A DNA stretch of 64,000 nucleotides from Schistocephalus solidus. Lineage: Eukaryota; Platyhelminthes; Cestoda; Diphyllobothriidea; Diphyllobothriidae. The translations under genes and the position numbers were made by a program. Below, in pieces: positions 56,160 to 64,000 of this stretch; position 1 is the first letter of the stretch, and each line of letters begins with the position of its first letter. The DNA lies in assembly GCA_017591395.1 (NCBI GenBank), contig WEDG01003504.1:1-64000 (forward strand), written 5' to 3'. The notes under the pieces were generated by a model. The model was not told the DNA's origin. It worked only from the letters and a program-made list of their open reading frames with translations, and did no database searches.

Positions 56160-57895
56160 ATCAGGAAGTATCGCTAATATTTGGTAGGTCTCACTATGTA
56201 TCATTATTTGTAGATTTTGAACGGTAAATATGAATCAAAGCATGCTCTTTAAGCACAATTTTCAATTTATTGTTAGCCAAATACATTACGCATAAAGAGG
56301 AAATAAATGAATGACGTAAATATCGAGTACAGTATCGGCTAATAGGTGTTTGTCACGGTCACGCAATTACAGTACGGTGAAGTTATGCTATCGCCATAAG
56401 AATGCATTGACCGGAACTTTATGTTCTACTCCCAGTAAGGTATAATCAAGAAACGAATGGGATTATGGAATTATTGACTGGTGTTTCCATTGGTATTGTC
56501 AGGAAAGTAAACAATTTACATTTCACATGTCACAGAATTCACAACGAAGATAGAATTCAAGAAGATACAGAAAATATTCGCGTAATATACGTAGAGGGTA
56601 CAGGTATTCAAGCGAGTTAAGACAACGATAGGATGCACAGAGAAATATATGTACGCGTTTAATAGGAGAAGAAGCTAAAAAACAAAATAATAAAATAACG
56701 CAAAAGGCTACCCCACTTAGGGCACAAAGGATAGGCCAACTATTAATACAGGACAGGTGGTAATATGGGTTCTATAGATAAGGTTAACTGAAAGAAAGGG
56801 GAGCGTCAAACTTACTCCACCCATTGTATTCGCTACAGTAAGCATTCGTTGCCGGGTTCGTAGGGCCGCACAATTGATTGATGCCCTAACGCATGTGCGG
56901 CTTGGAAGGTCCGGTGGCCTAACGTCAAGCCGACCACTACGCACAACGTCTTTCCTAGCCGACTTGACGCCCCTTTTTTTACGGACCCTCGACGGAAGAA
57001 AGAATGAGACCGGTTCTGCGCGATTTTTCATTACCACGGTAAACGTGATGCGTATGAGTACCTTATAATGTTGAATTGGGTGTGCTTACGACTAAAATAA
57101 AAAATGATTGAATTGCGCATTCGAGGATATATAACTTCTTAGGTTTCCCTTCATCTGATAGAGAAGATTCTTTCCTTTGGGTGAGAGTTCGTGCTCGGAG
57201 TTGGGTTTCTAATCGAAGAACTCTGCTGATGTTGTATATAAATAGTGATGAAGAAGGTTCTGCAAGTCTCCAGTAATGAGTGTAAGCCATTAGTCGTTTT
57301 CCCGGTACATTCAAGATATGGAACTCGATGTTTAATTAGCTATTTACAAGAAATCTAGCCAATAGAGTGTCGTCATTGTGCATACTTTCTCTCAAAAACC
57401 CACTACAGCATACTGCGCACAACTTTTGGAAATTTTATAATTTTTGCGCAGAATTTTATATCATATTTATTCGATATTATAAAATAGAAAAACAAAGCTT
57501 AAATATTTTCTGTTACTTGCGAAACCGTCAGCTTTCTACAAGAACTCACTTCACGCAAAGGAACCGCATATTGCAAGGATAAAACATAGTATAGTAGTTA
57601 CATAGAGAAGTACCGATTGTTTAAAAAAAAATAACATGAACATTTCTTGGAAGTCGTAAATTAAAAAAAGCCAGAAGAATGTTAAGCAACACTGTCTTTG
57701 TCACTAATTTGATTTTAAAGCGTGAGCACTCTTAAATTACTTCAAAAAGTAAACAGAATGCGTTTCATTTAAACCATTCTAGAATAAGAAACTCGTAAAT
57801 TATGAATCATAGCAACCTGAATCTTCTTATAGTGAATGCATATCATAGACCAATGAACTGTTTTACAGCACGAATATTTGCCAAAGACTTGGAAA
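56160..57895. other. No gene identified; one GC-rich patch
   Basis: Mostly AT-rich. At 56,780-57,050 a GC-richer patch is open on the minus strand (VRKKRGVKSARKDVVRSGRL) and in part on the + strand. It may be a remnant of another element. I do not recognise it. Confidence 0.3.
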
Positions 57896-57899
57896 AAGT

Positions 57900-58770
57900 T
57901 CGTTTACCTCCTTTTGTGGAGTGTATCTGAGAGCAAAGGGCCGATCTCTCACAAGATTAGCACTGCTAGAAGTTTGCTTTATCGAAAAAAATCGCCTTGC
58001 TCTGATTAGGAAAGCTCCCGAGTCGAGCTCAATTACGTGTTTGAATTATTTTCCCAAAATGGTTACCTTAAAGGTTTCGTATATCGATGTAAGAAGCAAG
58101 AAAAGTCAAAAGATCAGGTATAAGATAGTTCCAATCAGGAGCCTTAAACATATACATGGTGAATCCTTACTTATATTAGAAATGTGTCTAAACTCGTTGA
58201 AAGACACTTGCGGAAACACCAAATAAAATTGGGGCACAAACAGACGACTGTTTTACGCACTTATCTTGTACACTCTAAGAATAGGGTTGGTTATCTTGAT
58301 AAGAAAAAAGTCATCTATAAGATCCCATGTGATGCCTATGATGCTGTTTATTGCAGCCAAACGGAAACTCTGCCTTCACACGCATCTACAAACATTAACT
58401 TGCGGTCAAGAGGCGTGACCATCTGTCCCAAGTGGCCATGCGCACCTTTGATACAGGGCACACTTTCACCTGCGACAATACTCGTATCGTTAAAGCCTAA
58501 AAAGGCGGAAAGTTTTCTTGAGGCCGAACACTCCAATGAATTATGCATCAATCGGCACATTGAGTTAGACTCCACGTACACAAATCTCAGGTTAAAATGG
58601 AAGACTCGACAACCAATATATAAAGACTGACACCCAGCGGCCGCGTACTGGAGAAAACGCGACATGAGTATCGAGTAATAGGTGCTTTTGAAATTGTAAT
58701 TGTTTTTTGCCCATTTAATACAGTCTGACGACGATCCGGGGAACCAACATCGAAAATTTACCAATTAAGT
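57900..58770 (+). mobile_element. PLE fragment P5, degenerate RT end, endonuclease and tail
   Basis: The RT end appears with several frameshifts (GPISHKI, then FSQNGYLKGFVYRCKKQEKS in another frame near 58,045-58,100). It is followed by VSKLVERHLRKHQIKLGHKQ, NRVGYLDKKKVIYKIPCDAY, then shifted frames for the GIY-YIG core, and the intact tail EAEHSNELCINRHIELDSTY with a stop at 58,628-58,630. Its 3' tail has CTGACGACGATCCGG...CATCGAAAATTT (58,725-58,760), like P3. It is older than P3 and P4. Confidence 0.8.
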
Positions 58771-59677
58771 TTCCTGTTTTGTCCCAAAGAATCTCTTAAC
58801 CTTCTAAGAAATTCATGTCTGCATGGATGGCGGGAGAGAAGCACGAGACTGGAAACAAAAACAAAATGCTGAAACAGAATGAACTTGAACTGGGTTAGTT
58901 TTTGAGCTCAGATTGTTAATTGTTCTTTTACATTCAATCCTGAAGCGGCTCTTAATAAGAATTCCATCCACGTTGGTTATTAACTGGCCAAGATGAACCC
59001 AAAAAAACTTGCATCCAGGAAATAGTACGTGAAAATTCAATTAGTTGTTCTTTAGTCAATGCCGCATGCGTGGGTTTCTTAAAACTCCTGTTGTGGTTTT
59101 ATAAAAGATTTTAAAAAGCAGAGAAAAATGTTTAGTAGTCCCCATTAATGAGGCACAGTCCGTGTAAAGATTAATGCTGTTTTTCAAATACGAAGGACTG
59201 ATCGATGAATAAATTTGGAGGGATATGAATGAACACGTTTAGGATAGTATAGGTGTTCCGATTATACATATTGAAGAACAGTCGAAGCGCGTCTAATGGT
59301 TTTCTGTATTTGAGGAAATTCATTTCTATCTTGATTGAAATCGTTGTTGCTGGAGCCGTACGGATGTACAGTACTCATTCACAACTATCACACGATTTGC
59401 GATGATTAATCTTCGCAGACGTCAACGCATTAATTAATCGAATTACAACTTTCAAGGGTTTAAAAATCAGAATTTTATCAGAAATTCCACGAAGCGAACT
59501 GAAATGCATCTACACAGACCGATTAAGACTTTAATTTATATTTAAACGTATGATTCTCTTAAGAACATCGAAACTACAAAAAAATATTCCAAAACTGTCT
59601 TGACGATATGAAGGCTGAGAGTAAAATTAATTCAGAACAATTCTGATCTCTCATGGTGGACCTCTTTTTCTGCTTAG

Positions 59678-59882
59678 GAGATGGGCATACATGCCGGCTG
59701 AACGTTCTTTTCTTGATATTTGTGTTCCATGTTAATGTACTTAAAAGATTGCATGAAAGTAATACGATTCAAAAAGGTCTGACTTTGTTTTCGCGGTCAA
59801 ATGATAGGTTAGTTTTGCATAAATGTGTACGTAGGCTCCAGGGTGATATAGCGATATTGCATCAGAACTCAACAGATGACAG
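59678..59882 (+). CDS. Candidate exon, unidentified
   Basis: Acceptor TTCTGCTTAG at 59,677 and donor GATGACAG|GTAATC at 59,883 bracket 205 bases with one open frame (GDGHTCRLNVLFLIF, SNDRLVLHKCVRRLQGDIAI). The end has a loose beta-trefoil-lectin look (G--L-L-------G-I-I), which with the doublecortin-like segment at 55.9 kb would fit a DCDC1-type gene. That link is speculation. Confidence 0.28.
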
Positions 59883-59889
59883 GTAATCG

Positions 59890-62800
59890 TTGAGCCCGTG
59901 ATTAGTGCGCCGAACCTCTCACTGTGACCAATCTGGATCTTCAGGAGTCTGCCTTGGTCCCACCGCTAAGAAATGCTGGGAGCTGGTACGGTGCTGTTGA
60001 TCGTACGGGCCTCTTTCTTTCTTTCTATGTTAGCGCTTTAGCCCCTTGAGCTATCGTATGACCATAAATGCTGTGACATTGAAGAGTAACAACCGCCCAG
60101 TTCATACAGTCTCTTTGAACGAAGATAAGGTTTCAACTAAACCCCTTTCAAATCTTCCCTCATCATCCTCGTCAGAGTGAAATTTGAGTGGGATAGCTCC
60201 GACTCAAGCCGGTCGGGCATCATCCAACCGCTCATGAGTTTTGAATCGTCTCGACGCTGAATTATTTGTAGATACCATCTATGTCCGACGGTTAAGACGC
60301 TCTGACAAAGTATATTACGATGACCGCGCCTGTCATCTCAATGAGGACATTTAAAGACGTTCATTATTACGTTAAATATTGCGCTAAGAATTCTTACTGT
60401 CATAAAGAGCACCACTCCGCTCTCGTCTGCGTTTTTATATAGAGGACTAAAACCACTCTCATTACACAACCACAGTCATAACCTTCGACATCAGGCGATC
60501 GGAAATGAGACCATTTCTGAACTCGGTATACCTTGAAAATATGTTTGCGTATTTGTTGAACAGTACTGGCTGGCTATCGTCACATATAAACGGGCAATAG
60601 AAAGGAATATAATTCTAACTCCTACACAAATATATTTGTTGAAATTTGCCACTACACTTGAATTAGTTAACAAAGAAACAGTTGCTGTCACGCGAACATG
60701 TATTGGACGAGAAAATTATCTTATACCTTAAGCAGTCAGTTATCAGAGAATAAACTAATATTTTTTATAAAAGCGCCTTTGACATCCATAGACAGGTCAG
60801 TAAGGTTTTCGGGAGCAGCCTTGTAAAAAATGGTCTGCGGTGTGCAAAGCCTAAAGAAAGCAACCACCTTTAGAGCGGACAGGCTCGTTTAAGTACGTTC
60901 TCGCGTTCCTGACACATATTTATCCAGTTTTCTCGTCATTCATCTCTTGCTTATTTTTAATACACCTTTCATTATACTGTTTTGTTTTGCAATTTTTCTC
61001 TAATCAACTCGATTTTATCACCGTTTAGTGAAAGCGCTGTAATTACTGATCATTTTTTCCAATTTAAATGGTTTGACATAACGCTGTCCTCAACCCATAT
61101 GATGCTGCACTTGTTGCTTTTCCAAGGCCAACTGTTTTGCTTTAAAATATAAGAGCAAAATTATTTTCCCTAAAGTATATTCACAAAATCTGATACAAAT
61201 GTTCTTTAATACTTGTGTGTTTCTTTATTTTGCAGTTGTTACGGAATAGTGTGATGAGCAGAAGGACATAATAATGAGATAATAAATAGCAAATTTCACT
61301 AAGCAAATGCCATATAGGAACAGATCTGATGATGATTAATTGAAAAGGTACGTTTGATAGGTTTTTTATTTGGACCATGATATAAGGAATCTTGATAAGA
61401 GCCCGTTTACTCGCTTGAAATAGTTTTATAGCTTCCATCAGTGTTATAATTTTCGTCTTAGTGACAAGGAGTAAATACGTGCACTATAGAGCCATTTCTG
61501 CATGGTGTAGATGTCTTCCTGTTGCCATCGTAAAAACCATTTCGTTAAGACAAAAAAAACACTTTAACAGTATAATACCTATGGATACCAGGACTCAAGG
61601 CTTCCAACGCAAAATACATTTACCCCTTTTCTTAGAGGAACCATTAACTTCATTTCCATAATGCTTTATTTGCACGAAAAACGACTGATACGCTTTAAAG
61701 TACTCAGCCTGCACAGTTTTATATGCTTAAATATTTATGGCTGTATTGTTAAGAATTCTTTCCTTCAAAAGCTTATTTTACTCAGTTTTTTAAAGATGTT
61801 CCTCATCTAACAAAAGCAACATAAACATCTTATTTCTGTAAAAATTTGACACTCATTTATCATAATATAGAAGTGTCAAGTAGTGCGTTATTAACACAGT
61901 CATATAGCAAATTTTTTATATTTTTCTGCAACCTTATTTAAAGAAGCTATTTCTTATCCCTGCCGCGTTACACACGTTTTGTTTTCTAGAAGAACCGGAC
62001 CATATTCAGGTACAATTTTTTGAATATTTTATAATTAAATAAGTAGTGCGGCCAGTAAAGTTGTCACATTGTAGTCTGTTTCAATGTTGTTGATTTTTAT
62101 TATGGTAGCTATGTAGTTGTATATTTGTGCACTGATTATATGGTAATTTGAGGTTTTTAAACTTCCAGAGTACTATCGTAGTGAGCGGCAATATTTGTAG
62201 TCAACTTATAACACAGTAAAGGATCAACAGTTTGAGAAGTCGGTTAGCTAAAAAAACTTTCAGTTTAAAAATATATTGCTGCAAATCCGCAACGGCGTCA
62301 ATAAATTACCGTATTATACACCTATACTATAGTACGCTATACACATACTATGGTCGGATAGTCTGTCTGGCTAAAAAAGAAACCACATGAGTGCGCTGCT
62401 AGATAAATACTCCACACCTGTTAGGAGCGCATGAACTTACAACAACCTGACAAGACATTCAATCCATCCACGCTACCATGCACAGAAATAGTCTCAGTAG
62501 GGGAAGAAATTATCAAGAAGAGTGCAAAACCAATTCTAATACGTTACCACAGCTATACACAATTAGTTCTACATATTGTTAGTGGCTATATTCAAAGCCA
62601 AGATATATACTTACAGTTCTCTACGCTCCATCACAGAAGTACATCCAAGCTGTATGTAGAGTGGTTTTTGGTAAAGAAATTACCCTAGATTACTTAGAAA
62701 GTGAAAATATTCTGCTTCGACTCCAAAGAAAGCAAAAGAGAATGGGAAATTAAACATACTACTATGCCACGCTAGACAGCTAAGTTTCTACACATCAGTA

Positions 62801-64000
62801 CCTTAAGAAGAATTTCCATGCAGTAAGAAACCTTCGTTTACACTGCCGAATGAAGATAAAACAAGAAATCATGTTGTTGAGCAGATATATTTAAGGATTT
62901 CACGCAAACATTGATGCGAATAAAATTGTAGGCTACAGTGTGGAAAAGTGTTCGTTGAATATATAGTACAGATTTTCACGTCTTCTTCTAACCTCTCTCT
63001 TAAGCCATTCCATAAGTGAATGATCGCTTTTTTCAGCAAATGTTCCTAGATGATTAAATATGTCAAAGTGATCCTTTAAAGTATTTGCATTTTAATCTCT
63101 CGATTTGAGTGAATTGCACTCCCTCTTTTTTAACAGCTACGCAGCAGTTAGTTGATTCATCCTATTTTGTGTATTAAATTTTCCAGACCAATACTTCGGC
63201 ACGTAGTGGTGAAATTGACCTAATACACGAGTCTACATTATATTTTAGGTGGTTTTGGTGATAAAAGCCTGCCAGCTGTTCAGCCAATTTTTCTTTTAAA
63301 ACAAAATTGTTTGACCTTGATCCATTGTTGGTCACTGAAATATGCTTTATGTAATATTACATCACATATAATAGAGCCATTGGGCATGAAAATATTTGAA
63401 TTTTATTAATGTATGCAGAGGTGTAATAATTCTGCTTGTCAATGGTCGGAATAAATGATGTAATATATAAGTAAGACGTTCAAATATTATAAAGCTTTGT
63501 TCAAAACTAGATAAAATTGCATTTTTTAATGAAAGAGCTGTCAGTTGCATAAATTGAATTCTGAAGGAAAGGCTGCTTGATGTCACTTAAATGAAGTAAG
63601 TCCTGCCTCCATCTTTCAAACGGTTCTCTTAGCTTGCACGAGCTTCGAGGCAAATGTAAAGTTCATGACGTACATAGAGTTTGCCATAATTTTAATGATT
63701 TCTAAATAAAGTTATTTTTACAACTCCGCAAATATATGATGTACAATCCAACTTTCTGGATATAAACCAAAAACGAAGATCACGAAAATAGTGTCTGTTT
63801 TTAGACAAGAGATTGCCAAAGAGCTATTAAGCTGAGGTTAAAGGTCAGTGTTTAACGTTCGCGTTGGTCTGAAGTAGTAGCATATATTAATATTTAATCA
63901 ACTTGTCCTCCATTAGAAGTGGGGATTTAATTGCAAGCAAAAATTACCAGATTCCTGATTTAGTCTTATGAGCAAACAAAAATAAATCTCTCAGGTTTCT
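59890..64000. other. No gene or element identified
   Basis: AT-rich sequence. A (TTTC)n-like run lies at about 60,010. The open stretch 62,431-62,688 (+, 85 codons) has no recognisable motif or splice context. No PLE, LINE or SINE landmark was found. Confidence 0.4.

Overview
The window looks like nuclear DNA of a flatworm, most likely a tapeworm with a large, repeat-rich genome (a diphyllobothriid such as Spirometra, Dibothriocephalus or Schistocephalus is my guess from the mix of elements). Genes have GT-AG introns and large AT-rich introns. Most recognisable sequence is retroelement debris: Penelope-like elements (PLEs), several non-LTR LINEs, one Gypsy fragment, tRNA-derived SINEs, and long (TA)n, (CTT)n and ACT/ACC microsatellites.

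1-16,760: one host gene on the + strand, the actin-related protein ARP5 (ACTR5, an INO80 chromatin-remodelling subunit), resolved here into about 13 exons ending at a TAA at 16,683-16,685 with AATAAA at 16,752. Exons 3-13 join in one clean reading frame. Exons 1-2 (324-803) are recognisable but need several single-base indels. The introns hold an ACT/ACC microsatellite, a GC-rich dispersed repeat (family A), a LINE whose C-terminus carries C2H2 zinc fingers, a ~355-bp repeat with hammerhead sequence, SINEs and PLE scraps.

16,760-33,300: no host gene that I can name. A decayed + strand LINE (about 22,250-25,710) is interrupted by a probable piggyBac fragment and has an inverted copy of its 3' end at 21,036-21,560. 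A second, better-kept LINE lies on the minus strand (33,293-30,220), with further fragments at 29,029-30,200.

35,410-42,050: a PLE-rich block. One PLE on the minus strand (RT 37,275-36,199 plus GIY-YIG to 35,614) abuts a 5'-truncated opposite-strand copy (37,277-38,127). Then comes a tandem array of about seven 352-354-bp units (38,146-40,683), then another 5'-truncated PLE (40,684-41,778). Every unit of the array carries on the minus strand a hammerhead-type self-cleaving ribozyme fold: CTGAGGA, stem II GCCGA/TCGGC, GAAA, then a palindromic stem III ending in a GTC cleavage triplet. This is the most interesting object in the window. It resembles the retrozymes described from animals and probably is one.

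42,050-64,000: more dispersed repeats, PLE 3' ends at 49,576-50,093 and 57,900-58,770, and a Gypsy fragment (53,687-52,174, minus) with a substituted integrase catalytic Asp. A few isolated open segments with good splice signals (44,351-44,508; 55,387-56,159; 59,678-59,882) may be exons of unidentified host genes. Exon boundaries and families are from reading by eye; no alignment or database search was run.
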